A DNA stretch of 17,331 nt, taken from positions 1 to 17,331 of the forward strand of contig JAEZHY010000134.1 in assembly GCA_023416335.1 (NCBI GenBank), given 5' to 3'. Position numbers and translations under genes: made by a program. Positions 1 to 7,500 of the stretch are shown here, in pieces. This DNA comes from Pseudomonadota bacterium (GTDB lineage Bacteria; Desulfobacterota; Syntrophobacteria; Syntrophobacterales; Syntrophobacteraceae). Positions within the stretch are counted from its first letter, which is position 1, and every line of letters begins with the position of its first letter. Below the pieces are notes generated by a model. The model saw only the letters and a list, made by a program, of their open reading frames with translations, ran no database searches and was not told where the DNA came from.

Positions 1-67
1 GAGATGTGACATGCTTTGTTACTTAGCGATTAAATCGATAGGAAACTTTGAATTATTTGTCGGAATC

Positions 68-96
68 TTGACAAATTCGCATCATAGGATTAAGAA
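68..96 (+). promoter_or_regulatory. Weak candidate sigma-70-type promoter
   Basis: TTGACA at 68-73 matches the -35 consensus perfectly. At 17 bp spacing the -10 position reads TAAGAA (91-96), which matches TATAAT at only three of six bases. It would leave a leader of about 250 nt before the response regulator start at 350. The -35 box is real sequence; its use as a promoter is a guess. Confidence 0.22.
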
Positions 97-292
97 CTCC
101 AACCAGAAGCCGATAATTTTCGACATAGGTCCCAGGCTGACCTGACTTTCTTAAGAAGAATTCATTACTTTCATATCAGTAAACTACTTTCTTTTAATAA
201 GAATTTGAGTTGTTGCATCGAGAGTGGGACATTTTTATCCACCCTACAAGACAAAAACGCCCTGTTTAGTCCTTCTGCGATGTTCTGCCCTA

Positions 293-316
293 TTAGTCTA
301 TAGACCAAAAGACTAA
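293..316. promoter_or_regulatory. Palindromic operator-like element ahead of the response regulator
   Basis: TTAGTC (293-298) and GACTAA (311-316) form an inverted repeat. The left arm also overlaps a perfect 10-bp palindrome, GTCTATAGAC (296-305). The element ends 16 bp before the Shine-Dalgarno of the response regulator gene, so a bound dimeric regulator could block or tune expression. NarL-type proteins often autoregulate, which makes this a possible self-binding site, but there is no direct evidence. Confidence 0.3.
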
Positions 317-349
317 CGGCCGGATTTGCGCAAGAAGGGGATTTCAAAA

Positions 350-1033
350 ATGGACCATAAGAAGCGAATAGTCATTGCCGACGATCATACGATCCTGAGA
401 GAGGTATTGAAGTCGCTTCTTTCAATGCACGATAATCTTGAAGTAGTGGGCGAAGCGCGAGACGGATTGGAAGCAATCCGCCGTACGGAGGACCTCAAAC
501 CCGATCTCGTCCTGATGGATCTTTCGATGCCCAGGATGGATGGTCTGAACTCCATCCAGGAGATCAGAAAGCGTTGCGCTGGGACAAAGATCCTGGTCCT
601 CACAGTGCACAAATCGGAGGAGCACATCCTTACTTCACTTAGATCCGGCGTTCATGGGTACGTTCCAAAAGATGCATCGCATAAAGAACTTATGGTTGCC
701 ATCCATAATGTACTCGCCGGGAAAAGTTTCCTCAGCCCCAGCATTTCAGAAAAAGTCATCGAAGGATACCTGGAAAGAAAGGATACTGCCAGGTCGTCGG
801 TTTCACTGAATATTTTGACAAAGCGGGAGAAACAGATATTAAAAATGGTCGCCAGGGGCTACAAGAACAAGGATATCGGCAATCTCCTTCGGCTCAGCAT
901 CAGAACGGTCGAGAAACATCGAAGCAACATAATGAAAAAGCTCGACTTGCACAGCGCCTCATCCCTTACGGCATATGCGATAGAGGCTGAGCTTGTGACA
1001 GAGTATCACCACGGAATCTCAGATCGGAGTTAA
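350..1033 (+). CDS. NarL/LuxR-family two-component response regulator
   Basis: A 227-residue cytoplasmic DNA-binding response regulator. The N-terminal receiver (about 5-120) has the acidic pair D11-D12 in VIADDH, the phosphoacceptor D57 in LVLMDLSMP, the switch T85 in LVLTVH and the conserved K107 in VPKDAS. All key residues are present, so it should be phosphorylatable. The C-terminal LuxR-type helix-turn-helix (about 158-216) begins LTKREKQIL and carries IRTVEKHRSNIMKKL. I chose ATG 350 because AAGAAGGGG (332-340) lies nine bases upstream; a TTG at 326 would add eight residues without a better ribosome site. The stop is four bases before the EBP1 start, so the two are co-transcribed. The family is usually paired with HisKA_3 kinases. 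The only such kinase here is at 14297-15691, and it is the likely but unproven partner. Confidence 0.93.
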   Translation: MDHKKRIVIADDHTILREVLKSLLSMHDNLEVVGEARDGLEAIRRTEDLKPDLVLMDLSMPRMDGLNSIQEIRKRCAGTKILVLTVHKSEEHILTSLRSGVHGYVPKDASHKELMVAIHNVLAGKSFLSPSISEKVIEGYLERKDTARSSVSLNILTKREKQILKMVARGYKNKDIGNLLRLSIRTVEKHRSNIMKKLDLHSASSLTAYAIEAELVTEYHHGISDRS

Positions 1034-1037
1034 CATA

Positions 1038-2090
1038 ATGAATCAGCAGCCGGAGATTGTCCAACCCAAAAAATTAATTGGCCAGAACCAGTTTTTCCTG
1101 GACGAGGTGGGGAAAATTCCGGTCATAGCCAAGTACAATTCCAGCGTTTTGATCTGGGGCGAGACCGGAACGGGCAAGGAGATCTGTGCCCAAATGATCC
1201 ACTCTATGAGTCCCCGGTCGGACAATCCTTTCATCCCGGTTAATTGCGGCGCGATTCCCGTCGAACTGGCCGAGAACGAACTTTTTGGGCATACGCGCGG
1301 TGCTTTCACGGGCGCGGTACCGACCAAACCGGGGCTCATCCGCGAGGCGGAAGGCGGGACGCTGTTCCTGGATGAAATCGACAGCCTGCCTCCACTTGTA
1401 CAGGTAAAGCTGCTGAGGTTCCTCCAGGAAAGAACCTACCGGCCTCTTGGCTCTGTTCGTGAATTCAGCGCGGACATCCGCGTCATAGCAGCCACAAACG
1501 TCGATCCTCAGAAAGCCATGCACTCCGGCCAACTGCGCCAGGACCTCTTTTATCGCCTGAATGTCCTGTCCCTTCGCCTGCCGCCCTTGCGCGAAAGGAA
1601 AGAGGACATCCCTCTCCTGGCTCGGCATTTCATCGGGAAATACTCCGATAAGCTGTGCAAGAGCATTTCCGGGATCAGCTCCGGGGCTGTACAAAAGCTC
1701 GCCTCTTACGAATGGCCGGGGAATGTCCGGGAACTCGAACACGTGCTGGAACGCGCCATCGTGCTCTGCCCCATGGAAAGCATCAGGGAATGCGACATTT
1801 CTCTGCCTCAACCGGAGACCATAGACTTCGACATTCCGTTCAAGGAAGCAAAAGAACGGCACATCAGGCGATTTGAAAAGATCTATATCGAAGGCCTGCT
1901 TCTCACTCACAAGGGCAACATCTCCCATGCGGCGCAGGCGGCGGGAAAGCACCGGAGGGCTTTTTGGGAACTGATTCGGAAACATGGGATAGACGTCGAT
2001 AGGTTCAAAACAAGACAAAAAGATCAAGGCGATATCTGTCAACCTGGTGGTGAAGGTCTCAGGAACGCCGGTTCGGACATCCGAAGATAA
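1038..2090 (+). CDS. Sigma-54 enhancer-binding protein lacking a sensory domain (EBP1)
   Basis: A 350-residue AAA+ activator that would remodel sigma-54 RNA polymerase. The ATPase domain starts almost at the N-terminus. Walker A is GETGTGKE (41-48), the sigma-54 contact loop is GAFTGA (88-93), Walker B is GGTLFLDEID (106-115), and the arginine-finger region is RQDLFYRLN (167-175). A Fis/HTH_8-type helix-turn-helix follows (about 277-318, KGNISHAAQAAGKHRRAFW). There is no receiver, GAF or PAS domain, so activity must be set by expression, a partner protein or a hetero-oligomer, as known for PspF and HrpR/HrpS. It has a 30-residue Gly/Arg/Asp-rich tail after the HTH that its paralogue EBP2 lacks. 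CGGAG (1025-1029) is the likely ribosome site. The first sigma-54 promoter lies 230 bp downstream of the stop. Confidence 0.94.
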   Translation: MNQQPEIVQPKKLIGQNQFFLDEVGKIPVIAKYNSSVLIWGETGTGKEICAQMIHSMSPRSDNPFIPVNCGAIPVELAENELFGHTRGAFTGAVPTKPGLIREAEGGTLFLDEIDSLPPLVQVKLLRFLQERTYRPLGSVREFSADIRVIAATNVDPQKAMHSGQLRQDLFYRLNVLSLRLPPLRERKEDIPLLARHFIGKYSDKLCKSISGISSGAVQKLASYEWPGNVRELEHVLERAIVLCPMESIRECDISLPQPETIDFDIPFKEAKERHIRRFEKIYIEGLLLTHKGNISHAAQAAGKHRRAFWELIRKHGIDVDRFKTRQKDQGDICQPGGEGLRNAGSDIRR

Positions 2091-2157
2091 TCTTGTCACA
2101 CAGCATGGACAAAAATATCCTCGTTCTTTTAAGGCCCTGCACAAAGGATCTGAGCAA

Positions 2158-2201
2158 AATTCGCCGATTTCGCACTGATAATGCTGTCACATCGGCGAAT
2201 T
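2158..2201. promoter_or_regulatory. 11-bp inverted repeat, candidate enhancer site for the EBPs
   Basis: AATTCGCCGAT (2158-2168) and ATCGGCGAATT (2191-2201) are perfect inverted copies. Their centres are 33 bp apart, close to three helical turns. The centre lies about 165 bp upstream of the predicted P1 transcription start, inside the usual range for sigma-54 enhancer sites. No T-run follows the right arm, which argues against an intrinsic terminator for the EBP1 operon. The role is inferred from position and symmetry. Confidence 0.45.
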
Positions 2202-2319
2202 CAACAAAGCTGGATTCTTCCTCGAAGCAGAACGATATTGCTTCCCGCCGCATCGAATTCATTGCAAATCCCAAATCTCCGCTTTCAAACTCACTGGGAA
2301 CACCCCCCAATTACACCAC

Positions 2320-2335
2320 TGGCACGGTTGTTGCT
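2320..2335 (+). promoter_or_regulatory. Sigma-54 (-24/-12) promoter P1
   Basis: TGGCAC, five bases, then TTGCT is a full match to the RpoN consensus TGGCAC-N5-TTGCW with the essential GG/GC spacing. The predicted start of transcription is near 2346, about 228 nt before the exported protein gene at 2574. The gene directly upstream encodes EBP1, the type of activator such a promoter absolutely requires. The spacer and -12 part (GTTGTTGCTCA) are identical to those of promoter P2 at 7749-7764. Confidence 0.85.
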
Positions 2336-2573
2336 CAACCTGACATCAGGTGATTCTTTATTCTCGGAGACTGAAGCGTTTCAGCCCTGCTAAACCCTCA
2401 GTTCTCTCTCAAGCTTCGCAGATCATCGGTTAACCGGCACAAGAATATCCATGCGAAGAATGTCTTCCCGACGACATTTCTGTCACGGATATCCGACTCC
2501 ACCGGCATTCAGCTCGAATCGCCGACGCTTCATGTTTTTCCGTTTTGAATCTTTAACAGGAGGAGAAGAGTAC

Positions 2574-3344
2574 ATGAAAACCTGGCTCATCCGGATCACT
2601 TCGCTTCTTTTCACTTTGAGTGTTTTCTATGGGTTCGCACTCGCAGGAGAGGAGAACCAGCTGCGCGATGCGGCCGCACAATACTGGGATGCAAGGGCAA
2701 AGTGTGACTGGCAGAAACTCTATAATTTCCTGTCCCCGGCTGAAAAGAAGAAAAAGACCGCTGAGCAGTTCGCTTCATCGATGACGGAAAGAAATGCGTT
2801 TACATTCGTTTCCTGGAAAGTAGTGGACCAGAAAATCGAAGGAAACCTTGGCTGGGTGGAGATGGAAAACGTTCTCCAATCCAAAGACTACGAAGATATG
2901 CCGCCGACGAAAGCTCATTTCTGGCAGGTCTGGCGGAACTTTGGAGACTCATGGTGCGTTCTTCCCAAGGAAGACAACATGGACGCCCCACGCTTGCCGC
3001 CGCATATGCGAAACACCGCGGAGGAAGCGAGCCTTTCAAAGAGGATAGCCGAAACCTGGGAAGCCAAAGAAAAGGGAGACTGGGCAAAAGCTTACGACGC
3101 ATTGAGTCCTGATTTCCATCAAAAGATGCCGCTCGATCAGTTTATGAAAATGACCGCCCTCAACCAGTATCTTGGCCACCAGACCGAATGGGTGGAAGCA
3201 ATCGGAAACCAGGGACGAGCCAAGACAACGTGCCTCATGAAATCAAACGATCCCAGTTTGGCCAAAATGGATTCGGCCCAGACGACCATGATTGAAAAAT
3301 GGATACTTATCGACGGTCAATGGTACCTGGATGTGAAGAATTAG
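2574..3344 (+). CDS. Exported protein with two tandem copies of an unassigned domain
   Basis: A 256-residue exported protein of unknown function. Residues 1-24 form a clear Sec signal peptide ending FALA before GEEN. The mature protein is an internal duplication, copy 1 at about 29-130 and copy 2 at about 154-254. Each copy starts with an amphipathic helix of the pattern W(D/E)A+xKxDWxKxYxxLSP (YWDARAKCDWQKLYNFLSP and TWEAKEKGDWAKAYDALSP). Each ends in a strand with a W-x(6-7)-W pattern. The helix followed by a curved sheet recalls NTF2-like/SnoaL folds, but that assignment is only a guess. ATG 2574 is preferred over the in-frame ATG 2451 because AGGAGGAGAAGAG (2558-2570 region) precedes it and the signal peptide starts there. 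It is the first gene behind sigma-54 promoter P1 and is followed 11 bp later by the FG-GAP gene. Confidence 0.82.
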   Translation: MKTWLIRITSLLFTLSVFYGFALAGEENQLRDAAAQYWDARAKCDWQKLYNFLSPAEKKKKTAEQFASSMTERNAFTFVSWKVVDQKIEGNLGWVEMENVLQSKDYEDMPPTKAHFWQVWRNFGDSWCVLPKEDNMDAPRLPPHMRNTAEEASLSKRIAETWEAKEKGDWAKAYDALSPDFHQKMPLDQFMKMTALNQYLGHQTEWVEAIGNQGRAKTTCLMKSNDPSLAKMDSAQTTMIEKWILIDGQWYLDVKN

Positions 3345-3355
3345 GAGAGAAGAGC

Positions 3356-4792
3356 ATGCGAGCTTTCATTGCTGTCACGATATTGGTTTTAGTCATTGCG
3401 GGTGCGGCCTGGTTCCTTCGGGCCGACAACCGGAACCCGGCAGTAGCCCAAACCACACAGGAACAGTCCCCCGCACCGGCGCAGGGACAACCTCCCGGGA
3501 CGGCTCCCCCGGTTGCTCAACAAAAAGACGTTCCCGCTCCACAGGAGGTCAAATCGAACATTCACTTTACCTGCACCGGCGAGGGATTGCCAAAGACGGG
3601 CTTTTGGAAAAGCTTTCCCGCTGCGGCTCAGATGAGCAAAAACGGCCCGATCGCCATCGCCTCGACATTTCGTCTGGGTGAAAAGCCCGACAAAAGCATG
3701 GGTCCTTCCGTATGGACATATTCCTCTGAAGGGAAATGGACCATCTTACGCGATGGACTGGGTCCGTCGGATACCTGCGGAGGCAGTATCGCTTTCGGAG
3801 ACCTCAACAAAGACGGCAACACGGATATCGCAATTGCCGACGAATGCAAAGGGGTATCGGTGTTCCTCGGAGACGGGCAAGGACACTGGAAAGAAGCCGC
3901 GACCGGAATTCGCCCGGCCGTCGCGTCGGAATCGGAGGCCAACGAGCTGGTTTTTACGGGGGCGGAATCCATTGCGATCGGTGACGTTAACGAAGACGGA
4001 TTTCCGGATCTTGTTGTCGGCGCATACGATCAGGGCGGTATGACCATCTATCTGGGCGATGGCACGGGAGCGAACTGGAAGGAAACGCACCCGGACGGGG
4101 TACCCTCCCCGGATTTCGAAGACAAGGGCGGCTGGGTAAATAAGGTCGTCCTGGCCGATATGGACAATGACGGCCATCTCGACCTGGTGGCCAATCATTC
4201 GACAGGCCCCAGGGTATGGAGGGGCGACGGAAAGAATAACTGGGAAATCGTATCGAACGGACTGCCGGCTCCCAGTCGGACCGGGGTTTTCAGGGGCCTT
4301 GCAGTCGGCGATGTGAACGGGGACGGCAAGCCTGACCTGGTAGTGGCAAACGTCGTCAACGGCCCGGAAATATTCATCCAGAGAGACAACTGGATATGGG
4401 AACAACTCCCGGATATCTTCCCGGCGATGCAGGGCGGCGCGCTCGATGTCAGCCTGGTGGACCTGGACGGAGACGGACGGCCCGAAGTCGCGGTTACGGG
4501 CAGGAAAACAAAAGACCCCGGCAATGAATACGGGATCTATATAGTTCGTAGCGATGCCAAAGGAAACTGGGCGGAAGTCAAAGATACGGGACTTCCCGAA
4601 CGCGGATTGTCGATCGCCTGGGGAATCACTTCCGCAGACGTCAATAATGACGGACGGCCCGACCTGATCGTCGCTACGGGAGGAATTGTTGGGATGCCCA
4701 GGAAGCCCGAGGGGAAAAACCAGGAACCTGTGGCTTCGGACGAACTTCCGTTGCCGAGGATCCAGGTGTGGATGAACCAGAAATCTGAATAG
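3356..4792 (+). CDS. Exported FG-GAP/VCBS-repeat beta-propeller protein
   Basis: A 478-residue envelope protein. A hydrophobic N-terminal segment (about 2-20) acts as signal peptide or membrane anchor, followed by a Pro/Gln/Ala-rich linker (about 27-65). The rest is built of FG-GAP-type repeats with calcium-loop motifs of the form DxNxDG. These are DLNKDG (149), DVNEDG (210), DMDNDG (268), DVNGDG (319), DLDGDG (369) and DVNNDG (428), most followed by x-PDL-hydrophobic. Six clear loops plus a degenerate N-terminal blade suggest a seven-bladed propeller, the integrin-alpha-like fold. Such modules bind protein or carbohydrate partners outside the cytoplasm; no enzyme motif is visible. ATG 3356 is chosen because TAGGAGAGAAG lies just upstream. 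The gene is co-transcribed with the one before it. Confidence 0.88.
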   Translation: MRAFIAVTILVLVIAGAAWFLRADNRNPAVAQTTQEQSPAPAQGQPPGTAPPVAQQKDVPAPQEVKSNIHFTCTGEGLPKTGFWKSFPAAAQMSKNGPIAIASTFRLGEKPDKSMGPSVWTYSSEGKWTILRDGLGPSDTCGGSIAFGDLNKDGNTDIAIADECKGVSVFLGDGQGHWKEAATGIRPAVASESEANELVFTGAESIAIGDVNEDGFPDLVVGAYDQGGMTIYLGDGTGANWKETHPDGVPSPDFEDKGGWVNKVVLADMDNDGHLDLVANHSTGPRVWRGDGKNNWEIVSNGLPAPSRTGVFRGLAVGDVNGDGKPDLVVANVVNGPEIFIQRDNWIWEQLPDIFPAMQGGALDVSLVDLDGDGRPEVAVTGRKTKDPGNEYGIYIVRSDAKGNWAEVKDTGLPERGLSIAWGITSADVNNDGRPDLIVATGGIVGMPRKPEGKNQEPVASDELPLPRIQVWMNQKSE

Positions 4793-4799
4793 ACGCGTT

Positions 4800-4858
4800 C
4801 GAACCGGAGCACTGGTGTCCGCGGGATCCCAGCCGCTCCGGTTCGTATCCGCATTTTT
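4800..4858 (+). terminator. Stem-loop after the FG-GAP gene, possible weak terminator
   Basis: CGAACCGGAGC (4800-4810) and GCTCCGGTTCG (4835-4845) form a perfect 11-bp stem with a 24-nt loop. A five-T run follows at 4854-4858, eight bases beyond the stem. The gap and the large loop make it a poor intrinsic terminator, so partial read-through into the DsbA-like gene and EBP2 is likely. It could equally be an RNA-stabilising processing site. Confidence 0.5.
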
Positions 4859-4918
4859 GTAAATCGATCTTTAGATTGGGCCGGACCAACCATGCCGCGT
4901 CCATTTACGGGGACTACC

Positions 4919-6049
4919 ATGTGGAAAGCAACCGCAATTATTTCGCTCTCCCTTTTGATCGTCGTCCTGGCATATTCCTTCCAAAAAGAAACCATCCACA
5001 GCACTCCAGCAAAACCGAACGAATCGGTGATAGCAAAAATAGCGGATCGCACCATCACCGTGGAAGAAATAGCAAAACCGATTGCCCCCAAGGTTTATCC
5101 TCTGGAGGAAAAAATATATAAAATGAAGCGCCAGCAACTCCAGCAGGTTCTTAACAACATCCTGCTCGAGAAGGAAGCCGCCCGCCAGGGACTCAGCGTC
5201 CAACAACTGGTCGACAAAGAAGTTCTCTCAAAGGGCATCGAAATCAGTGAGGAAGAAGTAGAGGCCGCGCTCAAGGAAAACCGAAGCAACCTGCCGCCCG
5301 GAGAACTCAAACCGGAAATTAAATCCAAACTAATCGATTACCTGGCGACCCAGAAAGCATACCGCAGTATCAACGATTACGCGAATAGCCTGGGTTCCAA
5401 ATTCGGGCTGGAGATCTATCTCAGGGAACCTCCTCTTCCGGAAGTCACGGTAACGACCGGGGGCGACCCCGTTTTCGGCCCCGGGGACGCACCCGTTACC
5501 GTTGTTGAGTTCTCCGATTACAATTGCACCGCCTGCAAGCAGCATCATGACACGGTTCAGCAGCTTCGCAAGAAATACAACGGAAAAATCAGGTGGGTGT
5601 TCAAGCACCTCCCTCAGGATAGGGAAAACCCTTCCGCCAGGGCGGCCGAAGCCGCACTCTGCGCGGGCGACCAGGGAAAATTCTGGGAATTCAACGACCT
5701 CCTCTTCTCACCGGATACAAACCTGAGCCCTGAACAGATAAGGCAGTACGGTGTTCTTGCCGAACTGGACATGGATGGATTTGACCGATGCGTCGGCACC
5801 CGCAGCCATCAAAAAGATATCGAAAGAAACATGAAGGAGGCAAGAGAAGCCGGGGTAAGCATGACTCCAAGTTTCGTAATCAACGGGAAGCTCGTTCAGG
5901 GAGGGCCCACGGCCGACTCTTTTTCGGCACTGGTGGACAAAAGCCTGAATGAATCGACGGGCACAGGGAACAAACATTCATCGGACAACTCCGCGGATCA
6001 ACCTCTTTATTCACAGAACTCCGCCTGCGACCGGAATGATACCTTCTGA
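4919..6049 (+). CDS. SurA_N-like chaperone domain fused to a DsbA/Thioredoxin_4 thiol oxidoreductase
   Basis: A 376-residue envelope protein. A hydrophobic segment (about 4-20) is a signal peptide or membrane anchor. Residues about 35-165 are helical and start VIAKIADRTITVEEI, as in the N-terminal chaperone part of SurA/parvulin proteins; no isomerase domain follows. Residues about 175-342 are a DsbA-like thioredoxin fold. The active site is C203-T-A-C206 in DYNCTACKQH, the cis-proline loop is MTP (P317), and a second likely pair is C248 and C291. A polar Ser/Asn-rich tail (343-376) ends the protein. The predicted role is to hold and disulfide-oxidise exported clients, or to reduce or isomerise them. 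ATG 4919 is preferred over ATG 4892 because it places the hydrophobic segment at the N-terminus and has GGGGA upstream. EBP2 starts 28 bp after the stop. Confidence 0.88.
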   Translation: MWKATAIISLSLLIVVLAYSFQKETIHSTPAKPNESVIAKIADRTITVEEIAKPIAPKVYPLEEKIYKMKRQQLQQVLNNILLEKEAARQGLSVQQLVDKEVLSKGIEISEEEVEAALKENRSNLPPGELKPEIKSKLIDYLATQKAYRSINDYANSLGSKFGLEIYLREPPLPEVTVTTGGDPVFGPGDAPVTVVEFSDYNCTACKQHHDTVQQLRKKYNGKIRWVFKHLPQDRENPSARAAEAALCAGDQGKFWEFNDLLFSPDTNLSPEQIRQYGVLAELDMDGFDRCVGTRSHQKDIERNMKEAREAGVSMTPSFVINGKLVQGGPTADSFSALVDKSLNESTGTGNKHSSDNSADQPLYSQNSACDRNDTF

Positions 6050-6077
6050 ATAGTCAGCCAGCCAGGGAGCTAAAGAT

Positions 6078-7490
6078 ATGAAACAGATAAGGGTACTTCT
6101 TCTGGACCTGAGCGTTGCCGGGAAGATTTACACATTGCTGCGCGGACTGCTGCAGCCCGCCCCCGGGGTCAGCCTGAGTTGCGTTCAGGAGACCATCGAC
6201 TTTCTCAAGTCCTCGGGGCACAAGCGCGTCAAGGACCTCGTGTTCAGCCTTAGTCCCGACGTTCTCATCCTGACCTCCAACCCGTCGGAACTGGACCGCT
6301 TTCGCGCCGTTTACGAGGCCCTCGGCCCCGAGGCGGAAAAAATACCCGGCGTTTGTTTCATCGAGGGCAACGACAGCACGAGTTTTACCGCCGTCGTCCT
6401 CCACACAGGCGCAATTCTGATAGGCCCAAGGCAGTTGAATGCGGATGATATTCTATCTCTTATCGAAGGCCTTGCGGGCGGGGTGGAACCCGAACTCATC
6501 CATTACTATGGAGGAGAAACAGTCCGGCCGAAGCAGCTCATCGGGGCAAGCGCCGTGTTTTTGGAAGAAATCAGAAAAGTTCCGATCATCGCAAAATACA
6601 GTTCCAGTGTTTTGATCTGGGGCGAGACTGGAACGGGTAAAGAGATCTGTGCTCAAATGGTCCATGCCCTGAGTCCCAGGGCGGATCATCCATTCATACC
6701 CGTAAACTGCGGGGCAATTCCTATCGAACTGGCTGAAAACGAACTGTTCGGCCACATGCGCGGCGCCTTTACGGGTGCGGTTCCATCTAAGCCTGGACTC
6801 ATTCGCGAAGCGGAAGGCGGGACTCTTTTCCTGGACGAAATCGACAGCCTCCCCGCATTGGTGCAGGTCAAACTGCTTCGCTTCCTGCAGGACAAAACTT
6901 ACAGGCCTCTCGGATCGGTCCGGGAATTTCCGGCGGACATAAGAATCATAGCCGCGACAAATATAGATCCCCAGCAGGCAATGCGCTCGGGCAGACTTCG
7001 CCAGGATCTATACTACAGATTGAACGTGCTATCTCTCCGCCTGCCGCCTCTGCGCGAGCGGAAAGAGGATATTCCCCTGCTCGCCCAATACTTCCTGGGA
7101 AAAAACATGTCTGAGACATTTAAGACCTTGGACGGTATTTCTGTCCATGCAATGCAAAAACTGCTGCTGCACGACTGGCCGGGAAACGTTCGCGAATTGG
7201 AACGCATATTGGAGCGCGCGGTCATACTTTGTTCCGGCAGGGTGATCGAAGATTATGACATCTTTCTCCAGCAGCAGGAGGAAATTGAATCTGGAGCATC
7301 TTTTAAAGAAATCAAGGAGAAGTACATCGAACAGTTTGAAAAGAGCTATATAGAGAAACTGCTCATGGCACACCAGGGCAACATTTCCCGTGCCGCGCAA
7401 GCCTCCAGGAAACACCGCAGAGCCTTTTGGCAGCTCATCCGCAAGTATGGGATAGATGCTGAAAAGTACAAAGTTCAAAAGAAGAGTTAG
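6078..7490 (+). CDS. Sigma-54 enhancer-binding protein with degenerate receiver-like N-terminus (EBP2)
   Basis: A 470-residue AAA+ activator. Residues 1-145 look like a receiver fold that has lost its chemistry. The strand IRVLLLDLS keeps only one of the acidic residues, and the strand expected to end in the phosphoacceptor Asp reads DVLILTSN. It therefore probably senses by binding rather than phosphorylation, or only mediates contacts. The ATPase has Walker A GETGTGKE (182-189), GAFTGA (229-234), Walker B GGTLFLDEID (247-256) and RQDLYYRLN (308-316). The HTH_8 domain (about 417-458) has KHRRAFWQLIRKYGI. From residue 153 on it is extremely similar to EBP1, including the recognition helix. 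GGGAG (6065-6069) is the ribosome site. It sits in one unit with the DsbA-like gene and 259 bp upstream of sigma-54 promoter P2. Confidence 0.94.
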   Translation: MKQIRVLLLDLSVAGKIYTLLRGLLQPAPGVSLSCVQETIDFLKSSGHKRVKDLVFSLSPDVLILTSNPSELDRFRAVYEALGPEAEKIPGVCFIEGNDSTSFTAVVLHTGAILIGPRQLNADDILSLIEGLAGGVEPELIHYYGGETVRPKQLIGASAVFLEEIRKVPIIAKYSSSVLIWGETGTGKEICAQMVHALSPRADHPFIPVNCGAIPIELAENELFGHMRGAFTGAVPSKPGLIREAEGGTLFLDEIDSLPALVQVKLLRFLQDKTYRPLGSVREFPADIRIIAATNIDPQQAMRSGRLRQDLYYRLNVLSLRLPPLRERKEDIPLLAQYFLGKNMSETFKTLDGISVHAMQKLLLHDWPGNVRELERILERAVILCSGRVIEDYDIFLQQQEEIESGASFKEIKEKYIEQFEKSYIEKLLMAHQGNISRAAQASRKHRRAFWQLIRKYGIDAEKYKVQKKS

Positions 7491-7500
7491 TCCCGCGGGT

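Larger units (their letters stand above)
1..349. other. Gene-free AT-rich leader upstream of the response regulator
   Basis: I find no convincing coding sequence on either strand. The stretch is visibly richer in A+T than the genes that follow, as expected for a promoter region. It contains a perfect TTGACA at 68-73 and the palindrome TTCTTAAGAA at 148-157. A GTGGGACA box lies at 224-231, an octamer that recurs upstream of the second sigma-54 promoter. A palindromic block at 293-316 sits just ahead of the ribosome binding site. No terminator or end of an upstream gene is recognisable. Confidence 0.6.
2091..2573. other. Intergenic control region holding sigma-54 promoter P1 and a long leader
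   Basis: No credible gene. Short open frames on both strands (for example 2093-2353, plus) have no recognisable domain and no clear ribosome site. The region holds an 11-bp inverted repeat (2158-2201), a consensus sigma-54 promoter (2320-2335) and about 230 nt of predicted untranslated leader before the ATG at 2574. Two 12-mers, GACAAAAATATC (2108-2119) and TCAGTTCTCTCT (2398-2409), recur in the equivalent region upstream of the second sigma-54 promoter (7600-7611 and 7795-7806). Confidence 0.65.

Noticed and set aside
201..217. GTTGTTGCA (209-217) upstream of the response regulator, resembling the -12 part of P1/P2
   Set aside because: The -24 position reads AATTTG and has no GG, so it cannot be a sigma-54 promoter as it stands.
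1074..2144. 356-codon minus-strand frame opposite EBP1
   Set aside because: It mirrors a gene with intact Walker and GAFTGA motifs, has no domain of its own and no ribosome site.
2093..2353. 86-codon frame after EBP1
   Set aside because: It crosses the inverted repeat and the P1 promoter, has no recognised domain and no convincing ribosome site.
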